37,589 bases of DNA. It comes from an uncultured Puniceicoccaceae bacterium. GTDB taxonomy: Bacteria > Verrucomicrobiota > Verrucomicrobiia > Opitutales > Coraliomargaritaceae. The notes below the pieces were generated by a model. The model was not told the origin of the DNA. It made no database searches and saw nothing but the letters and a program-made list of their open reading frames with translations. This document shows positions 29,078 to 37,452 of the stretch, one piece after another (position 1 is the stretch's first letter; each line of letters starts with the position of its first letter). Location of the stretch: contig CAJWEH010000004.1 of NCBI GenBank assembly GCA_913031135.1, forward strand, positions 1-37,589, given 5' to 3'. A program made the position numbers and the translations under genes.

Positions 29078-29839
29078 ATGAATGTTCCAATAATATCCGT
29101 TAACGATTTCTCATTGAATTATGGACAAGAAAGACGTTTACATAATATCAATTTTGACGTTATCGGTCATCAAGTAGTGGCTCTAATTGGACCTACAGGC
29201 TCTGGAAAATCCTCTCTTTTGCGATCTATCTGCCGGATGAATGATATCCATTATGATGCAAAAATAACTTCTGGGACGATCTATTACAAAAACCAAGATA
29301 TCTATAAAAAAGAGTTTAATCCCTTAGAACTGAGAAGGAATGTTGGGTTTGTATTTCAAAAAAACAATCCATTTCCAAAAAATGTTTATGAAAATGTTGC
29401 CTACGGTCCCTCTTTAAAAAAAAGTCATGCAACAGAAGAACTTGATGAGATCGTGAAAGAATCACTGAACGCAGTAGACCTTTGGGAAGAATTAAAAGAC
29501 AGTCTTAATCTGAGCGCTTACCAACTCACTAAAAATCAGCAAAAACGCCTATGCATTGCACGAGCGATTGCCCTTAAACCAGAAGTTTTATTGCTCGATG
29601 AACCCTGCGCAACTATGGACACAATTAATACTGGAAAAATAGAAGAGCTGATCAACCAATTGAAAAAAAATTACACAATCATTATCGCAACTCATAACAT
29701 GCAACAAGCTGCACGCATATCCGACCAAGCAGGCTATCTAAATGAAGGGCGCTTAATTGAATTTAATCGAACAGACGCTCTATTTATGAATCCTGTTAAT
29801 CCAGAAACTGAAGCCTATATATCAGGTCGATTAGGTTAG
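29078..29839 (+). CDS. pstB: Phosphate ABC transporter ATPase PstB, altered signature motif
   Basis: A 253-residue ATPase driving phosphate import. An upstream in-frame TTG at 29042 would add 12 residues, but ATG 29078 (MNVPIISVNDFSLNYG) aligns better with PstB N-termini. Walker A GPTGSGKSS is at about 38-46, the Q-loop is in GFVFQKNNPFP, Walker B is LLLDEPCATMD and the H-loop is IIATHNMQQAARIS. The helical-domain signature, normally LSGGQQQR, reads LTKNQQKR (bases 29525-29548). Both glycines and the serine are replaced, whereas the flanking RLCIARAIA is perfectly conserved. It follows pstA and precedes phoU by 16 bases. The other catalytic residues look intact. Confidence 0.93.
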   Translation: MNVPIISVNDFSLNYGQERRLHNINFDVIGHQVVALIGPTGSGKSSLLRSICRMNDIHYDAKITSGTIYYKNQDIYKKEFNPLELRRNVGFVFQKNNPFPKNVYENVAYGPSLKKSHATEELDEIVKESLNAVDLWEELKDSLNLSAYQLTKNQQKRLCIARAIALKPEVLLLDEPCATMDTINTGKIEELINQLKKNYTIIIATHNMQQAARISDQAGYLNEGRLIEFNRTDALFMNPVNPETEAYISGRLG

Positions 29840-29855
29840 ATTTTAAATTTTTATT

Positions 29856-30467
29856 ATGGAACGCTTTTTTCACAGTGAATTAGAACATTTAAAAAGTAAG
29901 TTGATCTTGCAGGGCGAGAAATGTTACTTATCCGCAAACAGCTCAGTCAATGGATTTAAAGATTCCAATACTGATGAATGCGAAAATGCATTACAGTTAG
30001 AGCCCTCGATCATTGAACTAGAAAAAGAAATCATTCATGCTGCCATCCGTTACATCACGCTACAAAATCCTGTTTCTTCAGATGTACGCTTATTATTTGC
30101 CCTTATAAAGATCAGCAATATTTTATTACGAGTCAGTAGCGAATCCTGTAATATAGCCAGAAAGACCAAAGTAATCCTATCCACTTATGGCAAGACGCAC
30201 TATGCTCCTTACATCAATACCATTAGTGATCATAGCTTAAACTTATTACAAGATAGCATCTCTTCCTTCATAAATGAAGATCTTAAATTAGCTCAAACAA
30301 TTGAAGCTAAAGAACAAGAGTCCGTAAACACAGTTATGATCGACTTTTTTAAAGAAAATAAAGAAAGCCAACGAGAACTGTTATTAATTTCAAATTCAAT
30401 GGAGCAAGTATCGAACTATTCGAAAGAAATCGCCCAAAACATAATTTACCTTTTAACAGGCCAGTAA
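29856..30467 (+). CDS. phoU: PhoU-type phosphate signalling regulator
   Basis: A 203-residue all-helical protein. PhoU proteins are three-helix bundle repeats that bind metal clusters and link the PST transporter to a PhoR-type kinase, restraining the Pho response. Recognisable features are the N-terminal FHSELEHLKSKLILQGEKC helix, the metal-ligand-type helix ELEKEIIHAAIRYITLQNPVSSDVRL (abbreviated: IRYITLQNPVSSDVRL) and a second similar half. It is somewhat shorter than the usual roughly 230 residues. It is the last gene of the pst run. No phoR/phoB pair is in the window. Confidence 0.88.
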   Translation: MERFFHSELEHLKSKLILQGEKCYLSANSSVNGFKDSNTDECENALQLEPSIIELEKEIIHAAIRYITLQNPVSSDVRLLFALIKISNILLRVSSESCNIARKTKVILSTYGKTHYAPYINTISDHSLNLLQDSISSFINEDLKLAQTIEAKEQESVNTVMIDFFKENKESQRELLLISNSMEQVSNYSKEIAQNIIYLLTGQ

Positions 30468-30485
30468 ACTAAACTAAATGTAAAA

Positions 30486-30872
30486 ATGACAAAGAAAACG
30501 ACAAAAAAAACTGCGACTAAAAAGAGTGTAGCCAAAAAAGTTGCGTCTACAAAAACTAAGAAAGTTGCCAAAACAGCAACCACAAAGAAAAAAGCCGTTC
30601 GCAAAACCATTTCCAAAACGACCATAGCGGCTCGTGTCGATGTTGGATTTGGAAATAACCTTTATATCCGAGGTGAAGGAGCTGGATTAAGTTGGGATGT
30701 TGGCATCTTAATGAAAAACTTATCCCCCTATGAATGGGTTTGGGAAAGCAAAACTGCATCGAGCCCCCTAGAATACAAATTCATTATCAATGATGAAGTA
30801 TGGGCAAACGGCGGAAACTTATTTGCCAAGCCTGGCGAGACCTCGATCAGTGCACCTTCATTCAATTGGTAG
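30486..30872 (+). CDS. Lysine-rich tail fused to starch/glycogen-binding-like domain
   Basis: A 128-residue protein in two parts. Residues 1-46 contain 17 lysines in TKK/AKK-type repeats (TKKTTKKTATKKSVAKK), like histone H1-type tails that bind DNA. Residues about 50-128 resemble a CBM20/CBM48-type immunoglobulin-like carbohydrate-binding domain: NLYIRGEGAGLSWDVGILMK, then W-V-W-E, then LEYKFIINDEVWANGGN. That order (strand, S-W, aromatic, E-Y-K-F, W) is characteristic of glycogen- and starch-binding domains. There is no signal peptide. Function unknown; it could bind nucleic acid, glycogen or both. It starts 18 bases after phoU and is convergent with the acyltransferase gene. Confidence 0.75.
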   Translation: MTKKTTKKTATKKSVAKKVASTKTKKVAKTATTKKKAVRKTISKTTIAARVDVGFGNNLYIRGEGAGLSWDVGILMKNLSPYEWVWESKTASSPLEYKFIINDEVWANGGNLFAKPGETSISAPSFNW

Positions 30873-30882
30873 CAATAAATAA

Positions 30883-31533
30883 TTAGCCAAGCATTTTAGC
30901 TTCCATAAGCTCAGCCGCTGTTTCAAGTAGTTGAGACTTCTCTCCCTCGTCTATGTTAGAGATTAGGTCTTTAAAATAAACGCTCTCTAAATCGATAGTG
31001 ATCCTTGAAAATGGAAGAGGAAGGTACAGGCGGTCCCAAGTATTCAGCCGCATATGAAAGCTGTAATTTGCTCTTATAATAACTAATGGTATATCAAACT
31101 TTTGAGCTAAACCCAAGGCACCTGGTTTAAACTTACAAGCAGGACCCTTAGAGCCATCGGGTGTGATCATTACGGTACATCCATTCCGAACCTCTCTGAC
31201 AAGCTGTAACATTGCCTCTTTGCCTCTCTTATGTGATGAGCCTCGAATTGTAGAATGTCCGATCTTTTTAAACACACTATCCAAAAAATCGACACTTTTA
31301 CTATGACTCAATAGTGCGCAACTCCGATCTGTCATTTTTTTAACAACCAGTGAACCGACTAATAAAGAATGATGCCAGCAAACAAAAATAACTGGCTTAG
31401 CACCATCACCTCTACAACGCTCAAATAAAGACTCCTCGATCTTTATTCTTAACGATTTTAAGTACGCATATATAATAGAGCTGAACAAAAATAAGAACAA
31501 CCGAATGAATAGATTACGAGCATTTTTTAGCAT
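30883..31533 (-). CDS. DUF374/lysophospholipid acyltransferase-like protein
   Basis: A 216-residue protein with an N-terminal hydrophobic segment (about residues 8-26) serving as a membrane anchor. The DUF374 acyltransferase pattern is clear: FVCWHHSLL near residue 50 (catalytic histidine block), STIRGSSHKRGKEAMLQLVREV, and ITPDGSKGPACKFKPGALGLAQK. Relatives transfer acyl chains during lipid A or phospholipid synthesis at the inner membrane. The exact acceptor cannot be told. It is divergent from glycyl-tRNA synthetase across 144 A/T-rich bases that must hold both promoters. Confidence 0.88.
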   Translation of the reverse strand: MLKNARNLFIRLFLFLFSSIIYAYLKSLRIKIEESLFERCRGDGAKPVIFVCWHHSLLVGSLVVKKMTDRSCALLSHSKSVDFLDSVFKKIGHSTIRGSSHKRGKEAMLQLVREVRNGCTVMITPDGSKGPACKFKPGALGLAQKFDIPLVIIRANYSFHMRLNTWDRLYLPLPFSRITIDLESVYFKDLISNIDEGEKSQLLETAAELMEAKMLG

Positions 31534-31677
31534 GAAGATAAATCGTTAAAAATAGAGAAAATTAATACCAACAAAAAAGTAAAATAAGAAAAATCAACTA
31601 AAAACTACCCTCCCAATCAGTATATAGAAAACCTACACTTGACCCAGATTAATGTAAGAGCATTTTACTTACTACGT

Positions 31678-33219
31678 ATGACACAATCAGAACCGAGCAC
31701 TCATTCAAAAATGGAAACACTTATAGCCCTCTGTAAACGCAGAGGCTTCATCTTTGCATCTTCAGAAATATACGGTGGCTACAATGGCTTTTTCGATTAC
31801 GGTCCCCTAGGAGTCGAGTTGAGAAATAATATCAAAACGGTTTGGTGGCGCGATATGGTGCAAAGGAGAGATGATGTTGTTGGTTTAGATTCATCCATCA
31901 TCATGCACCCTAACATTTGGAAAGCATCCGGGCATGTGGACGGTTTTTCTGACCCTATGGTCGATTGTAAAGAATCTAAACTCCGCTATCGAGCCGACCA
32001 ATTATTTGCATCAGAAGTCTACCTAGATGATTCATTTGCTGGATATGTCGTTACGCTTGAAGGAGCAGATAACAGTGAACGAAAAAAACTAGCTAAGAAA
32101 ATACGAAATTTAAAAGGGAACAAACAAGCAGCTCTTGATGAAAACAAACTCGAAACAAGTAGCATCGAATTCACCGAACTGAGCGAAGAGCAACGCAAGA
32201 AATCCCTAGGACCCGATGCCAATGAACTCGGCACCCTCACTGAGCCAAGAGAATTTAAATTGATGTTTGAAACAAAAGTCGGACCCTTAGCGGATGAGTC
32301 TGCGGTTGCTTATTTAAGACCAGAAACAGCACAAGGCATCTTCGCTAATTATAAAAATATAGTAGACACAGGGAGAGTGAAAATACCATTTGGAATCGCT
32401 CAGATAGGGAAAGCCTTCCGAAACGAAATCACACCAAGAAACTTCATTTTCCGCTCTCGAGAATTTGAGCAAATGGAAATTGAATATTTCATTGCACCTG
32501 ATGCCGACTGGCAATCACTTCACCGTGAATGGCTTGATACTTGTATTGATTGGCTCGTATCAATCGGAATTCCTAGAGACGGCATCTCTGAAGATATCCA
32601 CCCAAAAGATAAACTCGCATTTTATTCTCAAGCCACTACAGACCTGATGTTTGATTTCCCTCATGGCAAACAAGAACTTTGGGGAATTGCCTGCCGAAGC
32701 GACTATGACTTAACACAGCACCAAACTCATTCTGGCAAATCTATGGAGATTTTTGATGAGTCCTCTAAACAAAAATATGTCCCGCATGTCATCGAGCCAT
32801 CGCTTGGAGTGGATCGAACCCTTCTTGCCGTCCTAACAGCTGCTTATGATGAAGACGAAATACCCAACGACAAAGGAACTGCTGAAAAAAGAACCGTGCT
32901 TCGATTTAGTCCCAAGATAGCACCTTACAAAGCTGCCGTATTCCCTCTTGTCAAAAATAAACCTGAATTAGTCGAACGTGCTCAATCCATTTATAAACAA
33001 TTACAAAAGCGTTGGAATGTTTTCTATGATGCAAGCGGCGCGATCGGACGACGCTACCGAAGACAAGATGAAATCGGTACACCATTTGGTATAACCATTG
33101 ACTTTGAAACCTTGGAGAAAGATGGCTCTGTTACATTGAGAGACCGTGATAGCACTGAACAAAAGCGACTCTCACTTGAAGAACTTATTCACTATCTAGA
33201 AGAACAAATTAAAGGCTAG
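31678..33219 (+). CDS. glyS: Glycyl-tRNA synthetase, dimeric class II
   Basis: A 513-residue alpha2-type GlyRS (also called glyQS) that charges tRNA-Gly. The open frame extends to a TTG at 31639, but ATG 31678 ([13 protein letters not shown]) places the protein start just before the conserved [17 protein letters not shown]. Motif 2 is [21 protein letters not shown], motif 3 is [13 protein letters not shown], and a C-terminal anticodon-binding domain starts with [11 protein letters not shown]. An inserted, basic region at about 110-165 lies between YRADQ and [11 protein letters not shown], as in eukaryote-like GlyRS. It is convergent with the PP2C gene, with stop codons 1 base apart. Confidence 0.96.
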   Translation: MTQSEPSTHSKMETLIALCKRRGFIFASSEIYGGYNGFFDYGPLGVELRNNIKTVWWRDMVQRRDDVVGLDSSIIMHPNIWKASGHVDGFSDPMVDCKESKLRYRADQLFASEVYLDDSFAGYVVTLEGADNSERKKLAKKIRNLKGNKQAALDENKLETSSIEFTELSEEQRKKSLGPDANELGTLTEPREFKLMFETKVGPLADESAVAYLRPETAQGIFANYKNIVDTGRVKIPFGIAQIGKAFRNEITPRNFIFRSREFEQMEIEYFIAPDADWQSLHREWLDTCIDWLVSIGIPRDGISEDIHPKDKLAFYSQATTDLMFDFPHGKQELWGIACRSDYDLTQHQTHSGKSMEIFDESSKQKYVPHVIEPSLGVDRTLLAVLTAAYDEDEIPNDKGTAEKRTVLRFSPKIAPYKAAVFPLVKNKPELVERAQSIYKQLQKRWNVFYDASGAIGRRYRRQDEIGTPFGITIDFETLEKDGSVTLRDRDSTEQKRLSLEELIHYLEEQIKG

Positions 33220-33220
33220 C

Positions 33221-34093
33221 TCAGTCCTCGGAGACTTGAAAACACAAGGCAGTCGTATTGTCCTTGCCATCTTCTGCAACGGACTGCTCCACCAGCGCTT
33301 TAGCCATTCGTTCTTCGCGCTCGATACTAAAGGCATCGCCTTGAGCCAAATTCTTAGCAATAGCACTATCAAATAAGCCATTGGTTAAACCATCTGAACA
33401 AATTAAAAAACGATCTGATTTATTAAGGATAAACTCACCAAACTGAGGATTAAGATTTTGAGTTTTCCCACCAATTACTTGCTGCAAAAGATTTCTTTTA
33501 GGATGATTCCGTGCTTCATAGGGGCTTATCGCTCCCTTTTCCAACATCCAAGCAACATGCGTATCGTCTTTTGTTAACTGACTCATTGTCTCAGTTGCAG
33601 CCAAATGGTAAATTCGACTATCTCCCACATGTGCCCAATAAACTTTATCGAAATGTATCCAACACAGACTTAAAGTAGCCCCCATACCATTTAATTCAGA
33701 ATACGAAGCGCCGAGCTCAGTCATTGCTTGATGGATATTGGTTAACAATTCACTCAGCACATCTTGAAAATATATCGTTAAACCTTCCGCATAACTTTTA
33801 AACACTTTAGGAAATAATAATGCGATTTGCTCCACTACAATTTGACTCGCAAAATCCCCTGCCTTAGCACCACCCATTCCATCACTTACGGCAAAGACAT
33901 AATCCCCTTCTAAGTTAGAATCATGACCCCACTTACCTAAACGATAAACACCCTCTCCAGTGACCTTAAGTGCAATAAAGGCATCTTCATTGCTCGAACG
34001 AAACCGCCCTACATCGCTATGTGCTGTCCAAGCAATCGTTCTTTGAATGGTAACTTCTTCTCTCGAATCATCCATAACTCTCTTTAATTCCAA
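33221..34093 (-). CDS. PP2C-type serine/threonine phosphatase
   Basis: A 290-residue metal-dependent phosphatase. PPM-family motifs appear in order: HSDVGRFRSSNEDAF (metal aspartate and glutamate), AVSDGMGGAKAG, GATLSLCWI, AHVGDSRIYHL, LTKDDTHVAWMLEKG, HPKRNLLQQVIGG, ICSDGLTNGLF and KDNTTALCFQ. It has no membrane segment. It begins 10 bases inside the end of the small kinase-like gene, so the two are translated together and probably act on the same targets: one adds phosphate to serine or threonine, the other removes it. Confidence 0.95.
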   Translation of the reverse strand: MELKRVMDDSREEVTIQRTIAWTAHSDVGRFRSSNEDAFIALKVTGEGVYRLGKWGHDSNLEGDYVFAVSDGMGGAKAGDFASQIVVEQIALLFPKVFKSYAEGLTIYFQDVLSELLTNIHQAMTELGASYSELNGMGATLSLCWIHFDKVYWAHVGDSRIYHLAATETMSQLTKDDTHVAWMLEKGAISPYEARNHPKRNLLQQVIGGKTQNLNPQFGEFILNKSDRFLICSDGLTNGLFDSAIAKNLAQGDAFSIEREERMAKALVEQSVAEDGKDNTTALCFQVSED

Positions 34094-34515
34094 TCCTCTC
34101 TGTTCGGATACGATTTCATATCTGGCCCTGGATCAAAACCCTCCTCCAAAATAGTGGCAAATTCAAAATCGATGATGCAAAAACGCCCCAAACGATCATT
34201 ATAAGTAATATTTCGTACCGCTTGGTCTTTATGCCGTACCCCATAAGACTCTAACTCATCAAACAATTCCTTGCATTTACGATCACTCAGTTGCTCTACT
34301 TTATGACCACAATTAGTCGTAACAACTAATTTTTCGGAATCCTTCTTCTCTAATACCTTAGGAACAAAGCGACAGTTTTGCTTTGCCAAATATTCCAAAA
34401 CTCGCACTTCATTGGCATAACGTTCTTCGGCTTGAGGTCCCAAAAACCATTTTTTAACACGACCATCATAACCCACATAGACGCGTGCTCGGGCACTATT
34501 TTTAGCATTTGGCAT
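34084..34515 (-). CDS. Minimal kinase-like protein paired with PP2C
   Basis: A 143-residue protein, about half the size of a normal serine/threonine kinase domain. A lysine pair (K21/K22 in GRVKKWFLG) could be the ATP lysine and E36 in ANEVRVLEYL its partner in helix C. The catalytic loop is clear: H95-K-D97 with N102 (VRHKDQAVRNITYND), followed by I-I-D116-F-E in place of DFG. The glycine-rich loop and most of the C-lobe are missing, recalling compact RIO/Bud32 or APH-type kinases. It may be an active minimal kinase or a phosphate-binding pseudokinase. It overlaps the downstream PP2C gene by 10 bases. Confidence 0.75.
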   Translation of the reverse strand: MPNAKNSARARVYVGYDGRVKKWFLGPQAEERYANEVRVLEYLAKQNCRFVPKVLEKKDSEKLVVTTNCGHKVEQLSDRKCKELFDELESYGVRHKDQAVRNITYNDRLGRFCIIDFEFATILEEGFDPGPDMKSYPNREDWN

Positions 34516-34603
34516 ATTTGATGATTAGCTCAAATCAGCCACCAAATCAAGATTGATAGCGACTGTGATTGAAATTCTTGGAAAATACTTGCACTTATTC
34601 CGA

Positions 34604-34619
34604 TGGCACACATCTTGCT
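34604..34619 (+). promoter_or_regulatory. Consensus sigma-54 (-24/-12) promoter for glutamine synthetase
   Basis: TGGCAC at 34604-34609, five bases, then TTGCT at 34615-34619. The GG and GC dinucleotides are exactly 10 bases apart, as RpoN promoters require. Transcription would start near 34630, about 75 bases before the glnA ATG. Such promoters need an NtrC-type enhancer-binding ATPase; no clear enhancer site or activator gene is visible in the window. Confidence 0.82.
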
Positions 34620-34705
34620 CATAGTATGTTTCCTAATATTTGCTCAATTTCAAATATTTGGTCTAAACTAACAAAAATTCAATTAATACAAAATCCATAA
34701 AAGAT

Positions 34706-35725
34706 ATGGCTAAATTAAAATTAGAATACATCTGGCTCGACGGTTACGAGCCCGTAGCAAACCTACGTAGTAAAACTAAAATCGTTGAAGGTGATGTCGA
34801 TTCATTTTCTCTTGAAGATTGTCCAATGTGGGGCTTTGACGGAAGCTCAACACAACAAGCAGACGGAAGTGATTCCGATTGTATGTTAAAACCAGTAGCA
34901 ATCTTCCCAGACGGTGCGCGCCACAATGGCTTCCTCGTAATGAGTGAGGTCATGTTGCCAAACGGAGACCCACACCCATCCAATGCTCGAGCAACTATTG
35001 CCGACGATGCAGATTTTTGGGTTGGACTCGAACAAGAATATTTCATGTACCAAGATGGCAAGCCACTCGGATGGCCAGATGCAGGCTACCCAAACCCACA
35101 AGGTGAATACTACACAGGTGTAGGATTTAAAAATGTCGGAGATATCGCTCGCCAAATCGTAGAAGAACATCTTGACCTATGTATCGAAGCTGGCATTAAC
35201 CACGAAGGCATCAATGCTGAAGTAGCCAAAGGACAATGGGAATTCCAAATCTTTGGTAAAGGCTCTAAAAATGCTGCTGACCAAGTACACGTTGCACGCT
35301 ACATCCTACTTCGCCTTGCTGAACAGTACGGTGTCGACATTAACTTCCACTGTAAACCATTCACAGGAGACTGGAATGGCTCAGGAATGCACTGTAATTT
35401 CTCATCAGACTACATGAGAACAAAAGGTGGCAAAGACTACTTCGAAAAGCTAATGGATAAATTCGAAGAATACAAAGATGAGCACATTGCTGCTTATGGC
35501 CCAGATAATCACATGCGTTTAACAGGACTGCATGAAACTCAGTCAATCGACAAGTTCTCATGGGGTATTGCTGACCGTGGTGCATCCATTCGAGTCCCAC
35601 ACAGCTTCGCAAATGATGGTTACAAAGGATACTTGGAAGATCGTCGTCCCAATTCACAAGGAGACCCTTACAAGATTGTATCTCGCGTACTGAAAACCGT
35701 ACAAGAAGTAGAAGCTAGTTTTTAA
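34706..35725 (+). CDS. glnA: Glutamine synthetase, GSII (eukaryote-like) type
   Basis: A 339-residue enzyme that makes glutamine from glutamate, ammonia and ATP. Its length and motifs are those of the GSII class rather than the 470-residue GSI: LEYIWLDGYEP, FDGSSTQQADGSDSDC, FWVGLEQEYFM, QWEFQIFGKG, DWNGSGMHCNFS and NHMRLTGLHETQS...RGASIRVP (metal and substrate ligands). GSII lacks the adenylylation tyrosine loop, so control is expected at transcription. That fits the sigma-54 promoter 87 bases upstream and the strong terminator after it. It appears to be monocistronic. Confidence 0.97.
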   Translation: MAKLKLEYIWLDGYEPVANLRSKTKIVEGDVDSFSLEDCPMWGFDGSSTQQADGSDSDCMLKPVAIFPDGARHNGFLVMSEVMLPNGDPHPSNARATIADDADFWVGLEQEYFMYQDGKPLGWPDAGYPNPQGEYYTGVGFKNVGDIARQIVEEHLDLCIEAGINHEGINAEVAKGQWEFQIFGKGSKNAADQVHVARYILLRLAEQYGVDINFHCKPFTGDWNGSGMHCNFSSDYMRTKGGKDYFEKLMDKFEEYKDEHIAAYGPDNHMRLTGLHETQSIDKFSWGIADRGASIRVPHSFANDGYKGYLEDRRPNSQGDPYKIVSRVLKTVQEVEASF

Positions 35726-35754
35726 ATAAAAATTGAAAAAATGCTCAATTTCAG

Positions 35755-35786
35755 AATGGTCACTCTTACGAGTGGCCATTTTTTTG
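35755..35786 (+). terminator. Rho-independent terminator after glnA
   Basis: ATGGTCACTC pairs with GAGTGGCCAT around loop TTAC (35756-35779; one G-U pair), followed by seven T residues. It begins 30 bases after the glnA stop. It does not work in the opposite direction, because the minus strand has no T-run after the stem. Confidence 0.92.
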
Positions 35787-35790
35787 ACCA

Positions 35791-36381
35791 TCACATACGA
35801 CCTTGCACAAAGCGTATCAGCTGCTTAGCAATCGGAATCTTTTTATAAATTAAAGTTGTAGGATCCCAATAATCTTGGTGAAAAATCACCTGACCTTCTG
35901 AATTGAATCGAAATCGACTGATTCCAATTGAAGATTCAAAAGCATCCTTGCCTTTAAAGCGAAGGCGCATCGTCCACTCTACGAAAAACTCATCCTTGGA
36001 GCGCATGATATGATTAAACTGAAATTCCACGGCATCAACCGCTTCAACTCCATGGAGCATGTAAGCCAACAATGCATCCGAATCACTAAAACTCTTAAAG
36101 GCATCACGAAAATAGATGCGATCAGCATAGACAGACTTCAACCGTTCACTTAAGTTATCAAAAGTATAATTGGTAAACAACTGTTCGATCCCATCCAATA
36201 AAACCTGCTCCTCTGAACTACCTTCACTAGGAATTGTAAAATTACTAGGGTCAGTCCAGTCAAGCGCTTCCAAATAAGTCGAATCTAAATCAGTTTGAGA
36301 ATGCATTTGATTATTAATTTTAAGTGATGCACAACCACACAAGAATAGAAGAACTATTAATATTAAATTGTAATTAAACAC
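35791..36381 (-). CDS. NTF2/SnoaL-like lipoprotein
   Basis: A 196-residue protein starting with GTG at 36381. The signal segment ends in a lipobox (LLFLCGC-A, cysteine about residue 17), so it should be lipid-anchored in an outer or inner membrane leaflet. The remainder, about residues 60-185, has the alpha+beta pattern of an NTF2/SnoaL-like fold: LERLKSVYADRIYFRDA-like helix, HIMRSKDEFFVEWTMRLRF strand and FRFNSEGQVIFHQDYWD strand. Such small cone-shaped domains bind or isomerise hydrophobic ligands. In many bacteria a relative sits beside CFA-like and FAD-oxidase genes, as it does here. Confidence 0.8.
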   Translation of the reverse strand: MFNYNLILIVLLFLCGCASLKINNQMHSQTDLDSTYLEALDWTDPSNFTIPSEGSSEEQVLLDGIEQLFTNYTFDNLSERLKSVYADRIYFRDAFKSFSDSDALLAYMLHGVEAVDAVEFQFNHIMRSKDEFFVEWTMRLRFKGKDAFESSIGISRFRFNSEGQVIFHQDYWDPTTLIYKKIPIAKQLIRFVQGRM

Positions 36382-36383
36382 CT

Positions 36384-36395
36384 TTGATATATCAA
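36384..36395. promoter_or_regulatory. Perfect 12-base palindrome in divergent promoter
   Basis: TTGATATATCAA is its own reverse complement and lies in the 52-base region between the lipoprotein GTG and the methyltransferase ATG. Its position between two divergent starts makes it a candidate operator for both genes; A/T-rich chance is possible. Confidence 0.35.
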
Positions 36396-36433
36396 TGGCT
36401 CAAATTGAAACTTACAACTAATCGTTATTTCTC

Positions 36434-37447
36434 ATGCACTTACCTAGCATCCTAGCAGAGCACCGTTTATTGCCCGATTCACTCATACGATATGGCATCC
36501 GCAAGCAACTAGCAACACACAGTCAATGGCTAGAAAAAAACCCCCGAACAACCGATAGTTGGATTGAAGAGCTCAACAGTCGGGTCATTGCTGAAGCAAG
36601 TGAGCAATCAAAAGAGCAACACTACGAAGTGCCTACGGATTATTTCAATTTAGCTTTGGGTCCCCATTTGAAATACAGTTGCTGTATTTGGGACGAAACC
36701 ACCGATTCATTAGAAAAAGCTGAAGAAGCAGCACTTAAATTAACTTGTGAACGAGCAGGTCTGCAAAACGGCCAATCGATTCTGGAACTCGGATGTGGTT
36801 GGGGATCACTAAGCTTGTGGATGGCCGAGCACCATCCTCAAAGTACGATCACTGCTATGAGCCACTCAAAAACACAAAAGGCTCACATCGAAAATCAAGC
36901 ACAAATAAGAAACCTGAAAAATCTTGAAGTCATCACTTCGGACATCAATGACTTTCAGACTGAAGATTGCTTTGATCGAATCGTCTCTTTAGAAATGTTT
37001 GAACATCTGAGAAACCATCAGAAGATCTTTGATCATCTGAACCTATGGCTCAAGCCAGACGGAATGGTTTTTATTCATGTTTTTGTTCACAAAAAAGAGA
37101 CCTATTTATTTGAAGTTGAGCACGAACGCGATTGGATGGCTCAATATTTTTTTACAGGTGGCATCATGCCATCTGTCGATCTGCTTCCAAAGTCAGCACG
37201 AGCTTTTAAAGAAGTCGCGCGATGGCCTGTAAATGGCAAGCACTACAGTAAGACACTCGAAGCTTGGCTTCAAAAACAAGATCTACACGAAGATAAAATC
37301 AAAGCACTCTTCAAAAAAACTTATGGAAAAGATAGCGCCTTATGGATACAAAGGTGGCGCATCTTTTATATGGCGTGCTCTGAACTATTTGCCTATAAAA
37401 ACGGTACTGAGTGGTTGGTCATGCATTACCGATTCACTAAGAAATAA
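36434..37447 (+). CDS. CFA-synthase-like SAM-dependent methyltransferase
   Basis: A 337-residue methyltransferase of the cyclopropane-fatty-acyl-phospholipid synthase family. It has the family entry block [20 protein letters not shown] (residues 63-82), SAM motif [12 protein letters not shown] (about 116-126), [10 protein letters not shown], and the later [15 protein letters not shown] with the [14 protein letters not shown] strand. It lacks the long N-terminal domain of E. coli Cfa and is nearer the short form seen next to FAD-oxidase genes. It methylates an acyl chain or small amine; the exact substrate is unknown. The next gene starts 5 bases after its stop. Confidence 0.9.
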   Translation: MHLPSILAEHRLLPDSLIRYGIRKQLATHSQWLEKNPRTTDSWIEELNSRVIAEASEQSKEQHYEVPTDYFNLALGPHLKYSCCIWDETTDSLEKAEEAALKLTCERAGLQNGQSILELGCGWGSLSLWMAEHHPQSTITAMSHSKTQKAHIENQAQIRNLKNLEVITSDINDFQTEDCFDRIVSLEMFEHLRNHQKIFDHLNLWLKPDGMVFIHVFVHKKETYLFEVEHERDWMAQYFFTGGIMPSVDLLPKSARAFKEVARWPVNGKHYSKTLEAWLQKQDLHEDKIKALFKKTYGKDSALWIQRWRIFYMACSELFAYKNGTEWLVMHYRFTKK

Positions 37448-37452
37448 TTCCC

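Noticed and set aside
31639-31677. Upstream TTG start for glycyl-tRNA synthetase.
   Set aside because: It adds 13 residues with no family match; the ATG at 31678 is closer to the conserved N-terminus.
33214-33231. GGCTAGCTCAGTCCTCGG nearly matches (17 of 18) the spacer and flank of a widely used synthetic constitutive promoter.
   Set aside because: It spans the convergent stop codons of glyS and the PP2C gene, lacks the TTGACA and TATAAT hexamers, and every base is explained by the two coding ends. Treated as coincidence.
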